Both the position numbers and the translations under genes were made by a program. A stretch of 6,218 nt of DNA from CBFGWV01 sp965652545 (GTDB taxonomy: Bacteria; Pseudomonadota; Gammaproteobacteria; Competibacterales; Competibacteraceae). The stretch is taken from contig CBFGWV010000288.1 in the NCBI GenBank assembly GCA_965652545.1, positions 1 to 6,218 on the forward strand, written 5' to 3'. The notes beneath the pieces were generated by a model. The model ran no database searches. It had not been told where the DNA came from and saw nothing but the letters and a program-made list of their open reading frames with translations. This document shows, in pieces, positions 1 through 6,218 of this stretch (its first letter is position 1; every line of letters starts with the position of its first letter).

Positions 1-3000
1 GCCCAGCCGCTGTGTCGCGACGCGGCACAGGACGAGGTCGTGTTCTGCGAGGATCATGCCCAGTTCATCCACCGTGACGGCGCGCTCACGACCGTCACGG
101 AGGTCATCGTCTCCGGCGAGGACGATGGGGAAGTGCGTCGGGTGTCACTGACCAACAGTGGTCGGCGCGCCTGTCAGGTCGAGGTGACCTCCTACGCCGA
201 GGTGGTGTTGACCACCCCGGCTGCCGACAACGCGCACCCGGCATTCGCCAAGCTCTTCGTCGTCACCGAATACCTCCCGGAGTTCGGCGCGCTGGTGGCC
301 ACCCGCCGCACCCGCGCACCCGATGAGCCGCAGGTCTGGGCGGCGCATTTTGCCGTCGTGGAGGGCGAGGTCACCGCCGCGGTGCAGTACGAGTCCGACC
401 GTGCGAAGTTCATCGGTCGCGGCCGCACGCTGGCGACCGCGGCAGGGTTCGTCGATGGCCGGCCCTTGTCCGGTACGGTGGGGACCGTGCTCGATGCGGT
501 CTTCGCTCTGCGCTGCCACGTCTTGGTCGCGCCGGGCAAGGCCGCGCGCGTGGCCTTTTGGACCGTGGTGGCCCCGACCCGGTCACAATTGCTGGACCTG
601 ATCGACACTCACCATGACCGCAGCGCCTTCGAGCGCGCCAAGACCCTGGCCTGGACCCAGGCCCATGTGCAATTGCGTCATCTGGATATCGGCGTTGCCG
701 AGGCGGCGGATTTCCAGCGCCTGGCCGCCCCCATACTGTATACCGACCGCCGCTTTCGCCCGCCGTCGGAGACGATCATCGGCGGCGCCGGTGCCCAGTC
801 GGGGTTATGGCCGCAGGCGGTTTCGGGCGACTTGCCTATCGTTCTTCTGCATATCGACGATATCGAGGACATCGCCCGCGTCCACCAACTGCTGCGCGCG
901 CACGAGTACTGGCGGATGAAGCGCCTGGGTGTGGACCTGGTCATCGTCAACGAGCATGCCTCGTCGTACCTGCAAGACCTTCAAGTCGCCATTGAAACGG
1001 CCGTGCGCAGCAGCCAGGCACGCGTCCGTCAAGACGCTCACAAGGGCGAGGTCCATACACTGCGTGCCGACCTGATGCGGGTGGAAACCCGTGCTTTGCT
1101 ACGCTCGGTTGCTCGGGTGGTGCTCAGCGCCCGCGGCGGGGCGGTCGCCGACCAGTTGGCGCGGGTGCTGTGCGCACCAGCGCAGCCCCGCCCGGTGGCC
1201 CGACCGGTGGGGGCGGCGACTATCGTGCCGGCGGCCGGCCCCTTGCCGTCGTTGGAGTTCTTCAACGGCTTGGGCGGGTTCGATGCCCTGGGGCGCGAGT
1301 ACGTGACCGTGCTGCGCGACGGTAACACCACCCCGGCGCCGTGGATCAACGTCATCGCAAACCCCGGTTTCGGCTTCCAGGTTTCGGCCGAGGGCAGCGG
1401 CTACACCTGGGCCGGGAACAGCCGCGAGAATCAGCTCACCGCATGGTCGAACGACCCGGTGACCGACCCGCCTGGCGAGGTCCTCTACGTGCGCGACGAA
1501 GAGTCGTTAGCCTGTTTCAGCGCCACCGCGCAGCCGATCCGCGACGCGGGCCGCTACATCGCCCGCCACGGGTTCGGTTACAGCCGCTTTCAGCACCAGG
1601 CCCGCGGTATAGCGCTCGATCTGCTGCAGTACGTGCCGTTGGCCGACCCGATCAAGATCTCGCGGCTGAGCCTGCGCAACCTGTCCGGGCGCACGCGGCG
1701 GCTGTCGGTCACCAGCTACGCGGCCTGGGTGCTGGGCACGCAGCGCGGGGCGTCGGCGCCGTTCATCGTCACCACGCGCGATGCCGACACCGGCGCGCTG
1801 TTCGCCCGCAACCCCTGGAGCCTGGCCTTCCCAGAGCGTGTGGCCTTTGCCGACCTGGGCGGCCGGCAGAGCGCATGGACGGGCGACCGTACCGAGTTTC
1901 TCGGCCGCCATGGCGAGCTGTCCGCACCGGCGGCGCTGACCGGGGCTGTGCCGCTTGGCGGTGCAACCGGTGCTGGGCTGGACCCTTGTGCGGCTCTGCA
2001 GTGCAGCGTGGAGCTCGCACCGGGGGCGTCCGTCGAGGTCGTCGCGTTCATCGGGCAGTGCGGGTCCGCCGAGGAGGCCCGCGCGCTGATCGCGCAGTAC
2101 CGGGAGCGTGACCTCGATGCGGTGCTGGACGAGGTCACCCATCATTGGCAGCAGGTGCTCGGCGCGGTCCAGGTCACGACGCCCGACCGAGCCATGGACA
2201 TTCTGCTCAACGGCTGGCTGCTGTATCAGACCCTGGCCTGCCGTATCCAGGCGCGCTCGGCGTTCTACCAGGCCAGTGGCGCCTACGGCTTTCGCGACCA
2301 GTTGCAGGACGGCATGGCCCTGAGCTTCGCCGCGCCCGAGTTGACGCGGGCGCACCTGCTGCGGGCCGCCGGCCGGCAGTTCCCCGAAGGCGATGTGCAG
2401 CACTGGTGGCTGCCGCACTCCGGTCAAGGCGTGCGCACGCGCATCTCCGACGACCGGGTGTGGTTGGCCTATGCGGCAGCCAGCTACGTGGCCAGCTCGG
2501 GCGATGTGGCGGTACTGGACGAGTCGGTCCCCTTTCTCGACGGCCCCTTACTGGCCGCTGGCGAGCACGATGCGTTCTTCCAACCGCTGGTCGGCGAGAT
2601 CTCGGCGTCGTTGTTCGAACACTGTGCCCGTGGGCTGGATCAGTGCCTCGAGCTCACCGGCAAGCATGGCCTGCCGTTGATCGGTGGCGGCGACTGGAAC
2701 GATGGCATGAACCGGGTGGGGCTCCAGGGGCAGGGTGAGAGCGTCTGGCTGGGCTGGCTGCTGCTGCGCACCATCGAGCTGTTCGCGCCCCTGGGCGTGA
2801 CCCGCGACCCTGAGCGCGTCGGTCGTTGGCAGGCCCATGCGCATAGCGTGCGCCAGGCGCTGGAGCGTCACGGCTGGGACGGCGGCTGGTATCGGCGGGC
2901 CACCTTCGACGACGGCAGTTGGTTGGGCACCGCGGCGGGCACGGCCTGCCGGATCGACGCTATCGCCCAGTCCTGGGCGGTGCTCTCGGGGGCTGGCGAT

Positions 3001-3699
3001 CCAGCCCGCGCGGCAAAGGCGATGGCCGCCCTGGATGAGCAGCTCATCCGCCGCGACGACGGTCTGGCGCTGCTGTTTACGCCGCCGTTCGACCGGGGCG
3101 GACCCGACCCCGGTTATATTCAGGGCTATCCGCCGGGCTTGCGCGAGAACGGCGGGCAGTACAGCCACGCGGCCATGTGGTCCATCCTGGCCTTCGCCAG
3201 CCTGGGCGAGGGCGACAAAGCCGCCGAGTTGTTCGCGCTGCTCAATCCGATCAACCACGCGCGCACGCCGGCGCAGGTCGAGCGCTATAAGGTCGAGCCC
3301 TATGTCGTGGCCGCCGATGTGTACGCGGTGGCGCCGCATGTCGGGCGCGGCGGCTGGAGCTGGTATACCGGTGCCGCCGGGTGGATGTACCGCGCCGGTG
3401 TCGAGGGCATTCTGGGGATACGCCGCGAGGGGGCGTTCCTGGTCATCGACCCACGCATTCCGGCGGCCTGGCGAGGGTACACCGCCACCGTCAACCTGGA
3501 ATCCACCCGCTATGCCATCCGCGTGGACAATGCCGAGCCCGACGACGCCGGCGTGTCATTGGCGACCCTGGACAGGTTGCCCATTCAGTTCGGACCTGAC
3601 GGTGTCAGGGTCGCCCTGGATGGGGGGGAACACAGCCTGCGGCTGGTCGTGGGCTCAGCGGCCGAGGCCGACGCCAGTGTGATCAGTCGCCGGGCTTGA
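1..3699 (+). CDS. ndvB: Cyclic beta-1,2-glucan synthase, C-terminal part (GH94 region); 5' end outside window
   Basis: The frame is open from base 1 to TGA at 3697-3699, giving 1232 visible residues; full-length NdvB/ChvB/Cgs proteins have about 2800, so the membrane glucosyltransferase (GT84) half lies upstream. Residues about 1-230 form a first GH94-like beta-sandwich (EVRRVSLTN, VEVTSYAEVVL), followed by a helical linker with SGDLPIVLLHIDDIED. A second sandwich starts at FFNGLGGF (420-427) and includes SRENQLTAWSNDP (about 475-486). The (alpha/alpha)6 barrel spans about 732-1130: YGFRDQLQD (762-770), WWLPHSGQG (802-810), GGGDWNDGMN (895-904, with the family's catalytic Asp), ENGGQYSHAAMW (1049-1060), YTGAAGWMY (1122-1130). 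A beta-domain closes the protein. In the family, the enzyme builds UDP-glucose-derived beta-1,2-glucan at the inner membrane and the GH94 part trims chain length by phosphorolysis. Arg765, His1056, Thr1123 and Gly1124 match the phosphate contacts known in GH94, so trimming looks intact. No frameshift is seen. The next gene converges on it. Confidence 0.95.
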   Translation, partial: AQPLCRDAAQDEVVFCEDHAQFIHRDGALTTVTEVIVSGEDDGEVRRVSLTNSGRRACQVEVTSYAEVVLTTPAADNAHPAFAKLFVVTEYLPEFGALVATRRTRAPDEPQVWAAHFAVVEGEVTAAVQYESDRAKFIGRGRTLATAAGFVDGRPLSGTVGTVLDAVFALRCHVLVAPGKAARVAFWTVVAPTRSQLLDLIDTHHDRSAFERAKTLAWTQAHVQLRHLDIGVAEAADFQRLAAPILYTDRRFRPPSETIIGGAGAQSGLWPQAVSGDLPIVLLHIDDIEDIARVHQLLRAHEYWRMKRLGVDLVIVNEHASSYLQDLQVAIETAVRSSQARVRQDAHKGEVHTLRADLMRVETRALLRSVARVVLSARGGAVADQLARVLCAPAQPRPVARPVGAATIVPAAGPLPSLEFFNGLGGFDALGREYVTVLRDGNTTPAPWINVIANPGFGFQVSAEGSGYTWAGNSRENQLTAWSNDPVTDPPGEVLYVRDEESLACFSATAQPIRDAGRYIARHGFGYSRFQHQARGIALDLLQYVPLADPIKISRLSLRNLSGRTRRLSVTSYAAWVLGTQRGASAPFIVTTRDADTGALFARNPWSLAFPERVAFADLGGRQSAWTGDRTEFLGRHGELSAPAALTGAVPLGGATGAGLDPCAALQCSVELAPGASVEVVAFIGQCGSAEEARALIAQYRERDLDAVLDEVTHHWQQVLGAVQVTTPDRAMDILLNGWLLYQTLACRIQARSAFYQASGAYGFRDQLQDGMALSFAAPELTRAHLLRAAGRQFPEGDVQHWWLPHSGQGVRTRISDDRVWLAYAAASYVASSGDVAVLDESVPFLDGPLLAAGEHDAFFQPLVGEISASLFEHCARGLDQCLELTGKHGLPLIGGGDWNDGMNRVGLQGQGESVWLGWLLLRTIELFAPLGVTRDPERVGRWQAHAHSVRQALERHGWDGGWYRRATFDDGSWLGTAAGTACRIDAIAQSWAVLSGAGDPARAAKAMAALDEQLIRRDDGLALLFTPPFDRGGPDPGYIQGYPPGLRENGGQYSHAAMWSILAFASLGEGDKAAELFALLNPINHARTPAQVERYKVEPYVVAADVYAVAPHVGRGGWSWYTGAAGWMYRAGVEGILGIRREGAFLVIDPRIPAAWRGYTATVNLESTRYAIRVDNAEPDDAGVSLATLDRLPIQFGPDGVRVALDGGEHSLRLVVGSAAEADASVISRRA

Positions 3700-4678
3700 T
3701 CGGCCGCCGCGCGACCAGCCGGGTGGCGCCGTGGATGCGCTCCGGTGGCGGGGCGAGCCGCTTGACCTCGTTGGCCGCGGCGTACCACTTGCCTTCGCTG
3801 CCGGGTGTCAATGCCACCAGATCGGCCAGGATCCGCTCCGCCGGTTTGTCGGGGTAGGTCTTGGCGACGGCACGAAACCAGCTCAGGTAGGTCCTGTCCT
3901 GGTTGGCGGTGAGGCCGTAGTGCTGGTAAGCCTCCTCGGTGCGCCCGGCAGCCAACAGGACCGCCTCGCAGGCACGGGCGATGGTGACTGCATCGCCATC
4001 CCCGCCGCGGCCGTCCTCGGCATAGCGCACCGCTTCGTCCGTGCGGCCGAGTGCGGCCAGGGCTTGCACGCCGTAGCGCCGCTGTGCCCATGGCAGGCGC
4101 TGGCCGGACGCCGCGTCGAGGCGATCGACGATGTCCGTGTAACGCTCGGCCGCGAGCAAGGCGCTCAGGCTGGCTGCGATACGGCCAGGCGGCACCGCGC
4201 GGCCGGCCAGCCGGTCCGCCCATTGCGAGGCAGCCGCCGGCGTCACGCACAACGCGCCCCAGTGGTCGCCCAGGGGGGCCAGAGATACCCAATCGTCCGC
4301 TTCGGCCGCATCGCTCAAGCGCGCCAGCCAGGCCTCGCGAGCCTTGGCACTCACCGGCGCCTTGGCCAGCAATGGTACGAGTTCGTCGATGACAGCGGCC
4401 AGCGCCGTGGTCAGCGCTCCGCAGTCACGCTCGACGTTCTCCAGCGCAGGCGACAGCCGCTCCAGCAGGAGGACGGCGCCCTCGGCCGCGGCCGGTGGAT
4501 CTGTGCGGGCGATCTTGCGAATCTCTGCCATCGCTGTACGCAGGGCGGCGATGGCCGGTTTGGCGGGCGGCCCGAAGGCGTGGCGGCGCAGCCGCGCCCG
4601 GAACGCCCACTTGTGGGGTTCCGGCGCCGTGGTGGTGAGGCCGGTGACATCGGGCGTCGCTGGAAATCCAAAGTTCAA
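3683..4678 (-). CDS. Hypothetical alpha-helical protein, probably C-terminally truncated
   Basis: The frame encodes 331 residues with no recognised function. The N-terminus (MNFGFPATPDVTGLTTTAPE, then PHKWAFRARLRRHAFG) is very distinctive, and I recall it from a family of uncharacterised bacterial proteins of about 400 or more residues; this is memory, not a search. The rest is Ala/Leu-rich and helical, with repeat-like segments such as YTDIVDRLDAA, QALAALGRTDEAVRYAED and VLLAAGRTEEAYQHYGL that resemble TPR-type helix pairs. There is no signal peptide or membrane segment, so it is probably cytoplasmic. Family-like sequence runs to about EGKWYAAA (296-302). The last 30 or so residues, rich in Arg and Pro, do not look like the family, and the stop falls inside the glucan synthase gene (17 bp tail-to-tail overlap). 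The start is TTG (4676-4678), chosen because it restores the family N-terminus; no good ribosome-binding site precedes it. It may be a decaying copy rather than a working gene. Confidence 0.75.
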   Translation of the reverse strand: MNFGFPATPDVTGLTTTAPEPHKWAFRARLRRHAFGPPAKPAIAALRTAMAEIRKIARTDPPAAAEGAVLLLERLSPALENVERDCGALTTALAAVIDELVPLLAKAPVSAKAREAWLARLSDAAEADDWVSLAPLGDHWGALCVTPAAASQWADRLAGRAVPPGRIAASLSALLAAERYTDIVDRLDAASGQRLPWAQRRYGVQALAALGRTDEAVRYAEDGRGGDGDAVTIARACEAVLLAAGRTEEAYQHYGLTANQDRTYLSWFRAVAKTYPDKPAERILADLVALTPGSEGKWYAAANEVKRLAPPPERIHGATRLVARRPIKPGD

Positions 4679-4717
4679 AGGGGCGCGCCTTGTGCGGGGT
4701 GTCTGCGGGGGGTAGGC

Positions 4718-4723
4718 AGTATA
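4718..4723 (-). promoter_or_regulatory. Possible -10 box (TATACT) of the hypothetical gene
   Basis: On the minus strand the hexamer TATACT lies 39 bp upstream of the TTG start and is the only AT-rich, sigma70-like -10 match in very GC-rich sequence. No good -35 hexamer lies at 16-18 bp; the nearest candidate, TTGAAA (4749-4754), is 25 bp away, which is too far. If real, transcription would start near 4711 and leave a short leader. The call is weak. Confidence 0.25.
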
Positions 4724-4811
4724 GGCGCGCCCGGGTCGGGGGGGTATCTTTCAAACGTGCATTGGGCGCCCGTAGTGGTGGCGGTGCGGGCTGGGGCGGT
4801 GCCCAGTATCC

Positions 4812-4925
4812 GCCCTTCGGGTCGGGCGGGCCCTGTTCAGACGCGCTGTGAATACCTCCCTGTAAGCTCGACGGCAGCATCCATGCTGCCGACGGTCTGA
4901 ACAGGGCCCACCCGACCCGAAGGGC
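4812..4925. repeat. 114 bp inverted-repeat element (MITE-like / large hairpin)
   Basis: The arms 4812-4842 and 4895-4925 are reverse complements over 31 bp with a single mismatch (C at 4827 against A at 4910). The 52 bp centre contains its own palindrome: CGGCAGCAT (4872-4880), two bases, then ATGCTGCCG (4883-4891). Transcribed or single-stranded, it would form a long stem with a smaller hairpin in the loop. No transposase, run of T for termination or clear target duplication is present. I recall similar sequence, with the CCCTGTAAGCTCGACGGC core, dispersed in other gammaproteobacterial genomes, where it is sometimes mis-annotated as protein; this is unverified. The repeat family could extend beyond the arms, since only one copy is visible here. 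Confidence 0.85.
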
Positions 4926-4997
4926 TCGCGTTCGTGGCCGTTCTCTGGGGGTGGCGATGTTCCTGGGTTGCTCTTGGTGGGCCATCTACCCGCACCC

Positions 4998-5096
4998 GTA
5001 GGAGCGCACCCGAAGTGCGCGATCAGCCCGGGATGGCGGCAAAGCTGCGGGGTTCGGTGCCACCCGCCGCAATCGCCCTGAGGGCAGGGCTCCTAC
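4998..5096. repeat. REP inverted pair (REPIN/BIME-like), 99 bp
   Basis: The element begins GTAGGAGC (4998-5005) and ends with its exact reverse complement GCTCCTAC (5089-5096). Each end carries its own short hairpin: GCGCAC/GTGCGC around CCGAA (5004-5020) on the left, and GCCCT/AGGGC around six bases (5075-5090) on the right. Just inside each hairpin are GCGAT (5019-5023) and its complement ATCGC (5072-5076). The stems differ in sequence yet both pair, as expected for REP palindromes selected for structure. Such GTAG-starting REPs are mobilised by RAYT (Y1 transposase-like) proteins encoded elsewhere; none is in this window. Confidence 0.8.
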
Positions 5097-5164
5097 AGGT
5101 GCCTGGGTTCAGGTATGACGCATCGTGTGGCGTTTGTACGGCGCGGCACCAGCCCTCGCGTCTG

Positions 5165-5196
5165 GCACCCGTGGGAGTGCACCCGAAGTGCGCGAT
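5165..5196 (+). repeat. Single REP copy next to the 3' end of the AraC-type gene
   Basis: These 32 bases match 4992-5023 (the left REP and six flanking bases) at 30 positions and lie in the same orientation, 173 bp away. The hairpin is GTGCAC/GTGCGC around CCGAA (5177-5193), with one wobble pair in place of a Watson-Crick pair. It lies about 18 bp beyond the stop of the minus-strand regulator, so it would be in that transcript's 3' end, where REPs can slow 3' exonuclease decay. No T-tract follows on either strand, so it is not a standard intrinsic terminator. Confidence 0.75.
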
Positions 5197-5213
5197 GGAC
5201 TTGGGCGGCGGCG

Positions 5214-6218
5214 TCAGGCGCCCAACGAGGGCCTTGCGAAGTCGGGAATCCGAAAGCGCCGCCGGTACGCCCCCGGCGCAAGCCCCGCCGTGCGCCGGAA
5301 CAGACGCCGGAAGAACGCCGGGTCCTCGTAGCCGACCTGCCAGCTGATCTCGTCGATCGGTGTGTCGGTGCGCTCGAGTCGGCGTTTGGCGTCCTCGATT
5401 CGCAGCCGCTGGATATAGGCGATGGGCGATACGCCGGTGGCCTGGGTAAAGCGGCGCTTGAACGTGCGCTCGGCGAGATTCGAGCGGCTGATCATTTCCT
5501 CCACCGGGTTGGCCAGCGAGAAATGCGTACTCAACCACTGCTGCGCCGTCAGGATCTCAGCGTCGCCGTGATCGATGCGGCCCTCGAAGACGATGTACGG
5601 CGTCAGGCTGTCCTGGTGCCATTGCAGGGCGAACAGGCGGGCCGTCGTATGTGCGGCGGTAACGCCTGCATAGCGGGCGATCAGGTACAGCACCAGGTCG
5701 TGCCAGGTCATGGAGGCACCGGAGCTGATCAACTCCTCCTGCTGGCCGGACACTACCAGCACGCGCTCGGGATGCACCGGTACGGCCGGATAGGTCGCGG
5801 CGAACTGCTTGAAGTAGCCATAGTGGACCGTCACGTCCTTGCCGTCGAAAAGGCCGGTCTCAGCGAGCAGGAATACGCCTGAACATGCCGAGCAGAGTAG
5901 GGCACCGCCCTGGTGCATGCGGCTGAGCCAGTCGACCAGCACCGGGTGTGTGCCTTGTTGCCAACCGCCCGGCGGCAGGAAGATCGAGGGGACGATGACG
6001 ATATCCGTGGCGTCGATGTCGCCGACCGCTTGCTCAACGGTAATCGGCACCCCGCTGGCCAGCCCCAGCGGCCCGACGGCCTCACCGACGATCTGCGCCG
6101 TGAAGGGTGGGGGGATGGTCTCCAGGCCCGCCTCGGCCATCAGCTTGAACGAATTCAACACATCGTAAATGCCCATCAGCGTCGACACCGCCGCCTCGGG
6201 TATGGCCACGAGGCTGAC
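5214..6218 (-). CDS. GlxA-type transcriptional regulator (DJ-1/PfpI-like domain + AraC HTH); first residues outside window
   Basis: The frame is open to the right edge and gives 334 residues; the beginning VSLVAIPEAA is already inside the first beta-strand, so only a few N-terminal residues are missing and the GTG at 6207-6209 is probably internal. Residues about 1-190 form a DJ-1/PfpI-like amidotransferase fold: DIVIVPS, then GGALLCSACSGVFLLAETGL with Cys109 and Cys112, the latter at the usual nucleophile-elbow position, and ISSGASMTWHDLVLYLIARY. The C-terminal AraC/XylS domain (about 225-325) has two helix-turn-helix units, around MISRSNLAERTFKRRFTQAT and IDEISWQVGYEDPAFFRRLF, ending GLAPGAYRRRFR. 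In this family the first domain senses a ligand and is generally not a protease; relatives control catabolic genes for amines and amino-acid derivatives. The ligand and targets cannot be read here. Neighbours inside the window give no clue; the target would more likely lie beyond 6218, upstream of the gene. Confidence 0.93.
   Translation of the reverse strand, partial: VSLVAIPEAAVSTLMGIYDVLNSFKLMAEAGLETIPPPFTAQIVGEAVGPLGLASGVPITVEQAVGDIDATDIVIVPSIFLPPGGWQQGTHPVLVDWLSRMHQGGALLCSACSGVFLLAETGLFDGKDVTVHYGYFKQFAATYPAVPVHPERVLVVSGQQEELISSGASMTWHDLVLYLIARYAGVTAAHTTARLFALQWHQDSLTPYIVFEGRIDHGDAEILTAQQWLSTHFSLANPVEEMISRSNLAERTFKRRFTQATGVSPIAYIQRLRIEDAKRRLERTDTPIDEISWQVGYEDPAFFRRLFRRTAGLAPGAYRRRFRIPDFARPSLGA

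Larger units (their letters stand above)
4679..5213. other. Gene-free intergenic region with several repeat elements
   Basis: This stretch of 535 bp separates two minus-strand genes. The reading frames crossing it have no recognisable protein content and run through the repeats. From left to right it holds a possible promoter for the hypothetical gene, G-rich sequence (4695-4745), a 114 bp inverted-repeat element (4812-4925), about 70 bp in which I recognise nothing (4926-4991), a REP inverted pair (4998-5096), about 70 bp without recognised features (5097-5164), and one more REP copy (5165-5196). The octamer GGCGCGCC occurs twice, at 4682-4689 and 4724-4731, on either side of the possible transcription start. 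Confidence 0.75.

Noticed and set aside
1507..2427. Minus-strand 306-residue frame inside the glucan synthase
   Set aside because: It is antisense to conserved GH94 coding sequence and its translation shows no recognisable motif; long antisense frames are expected at this base composition.
4718..4754. TTGAAA (4749-4754) and TATACT (4718-4723) on the minus strand as a sigma70 promoter pair
   Set aside because: The spacer is 25 bp, well outside the usual 16-18 bp, so only the -10-like hexamer was kept, at low confidence.
3731..4900. Plus-strand 389-residue frame opposite the hypothetical gene
   Set aside because: It is antisense to the recognisable coding sequence and continues into the inverted repeat, with Arg/Gly-rich, domain-free content typical of a shadow frame in GC-rich DNA.
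4425..4985. Minus-strand 186-residue frame crossing the inverted-repeat element
   Set aside because: It overlaps the start of the hypothetical gene in another frame and is translated mostly from the repeat element; the product is low-complexity, Pro/Arg-rich, with no domain. Such frames in repeats are commonly mis-annotated as proteins.
5165..5196. Intrinsic terminator for the regulator gene
   Set aside because: A hairpin is present but no T-run follows it on the minus strand, and the sequence is better explained as a REP copy.
4992..5196. CRISPR-like array
   Set aside because: There are only two direct copies, 173 bp apart, with a third in inverted orientation and a different stem; spacing and structure fit REP elements, not CRISPR repeats.
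5115..5882. Plus-strand 255-residue frame opposite the regulator
   Set aside because: It begins in repeat sequence, lies antisense to the conserved AraC and DJ-1-like domains and has no recognisable domain.

Overview
This is a GC-rich, probably gammaproteobacterial, chromosomal window. The lineage guess rests on the GTAGGAGC...GCGAT class of REP palindromes between the genes, which I associate with pseudomonads, xanthomonads and relatives, and on the GlxA-type regulator. The genus cannot be fixed from the sequence. There are three protein genes, two of them cut by the window edges, and one repeat-rich intergenic region of 535 bp.

Layout. (1) Positions 1-3699 (+) hold the C-terminal 1232 residues of a very large NdvB/ChvB/Cgs-type cyclic beta-1,2-glucan synthase: two GH94-type beta-sandwich modules and the GH94 (alpha/alpha)6 barrel. 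The membrane-bound glucosyltransferase half lies upstream, outside the window. (2) Positions 3683-4678 (-) hold a 331-residue alpha-helical protein of a family I recognise only as hypothetical. It runs tail-to-tail into the glucan synthase with a 17 bp overlap. Its last 30 or so residues look unlike the family and its start codon is TTG, so it may be a 3'-truncated, decaying copy. (3) Positions 4679-5213 contain no gene but hold a 114 bp element with 31-bp inverted arms (30/31 matching), an inverted pair of REP palindromes and a further single REP copy. (4) Positions 5214-6218 (-) hold a GlxA-type AraC-family regulator with a DJ-1/PfpI-like sensor domain, lacking only its first few residues.

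The three genes do not form an operon. The glucan synthase converges on the two minus-strand genes, which are separated from each other by the repeats. The glucan synthase would make and trim periplasmic glucans; the regulator probably controls a locus to the left of its own promoter, outside the window. I see no new multi-gene system. The observations most worth following are the chimeric-looking 3' end of the hypothetical gene and the layered repeat elements.
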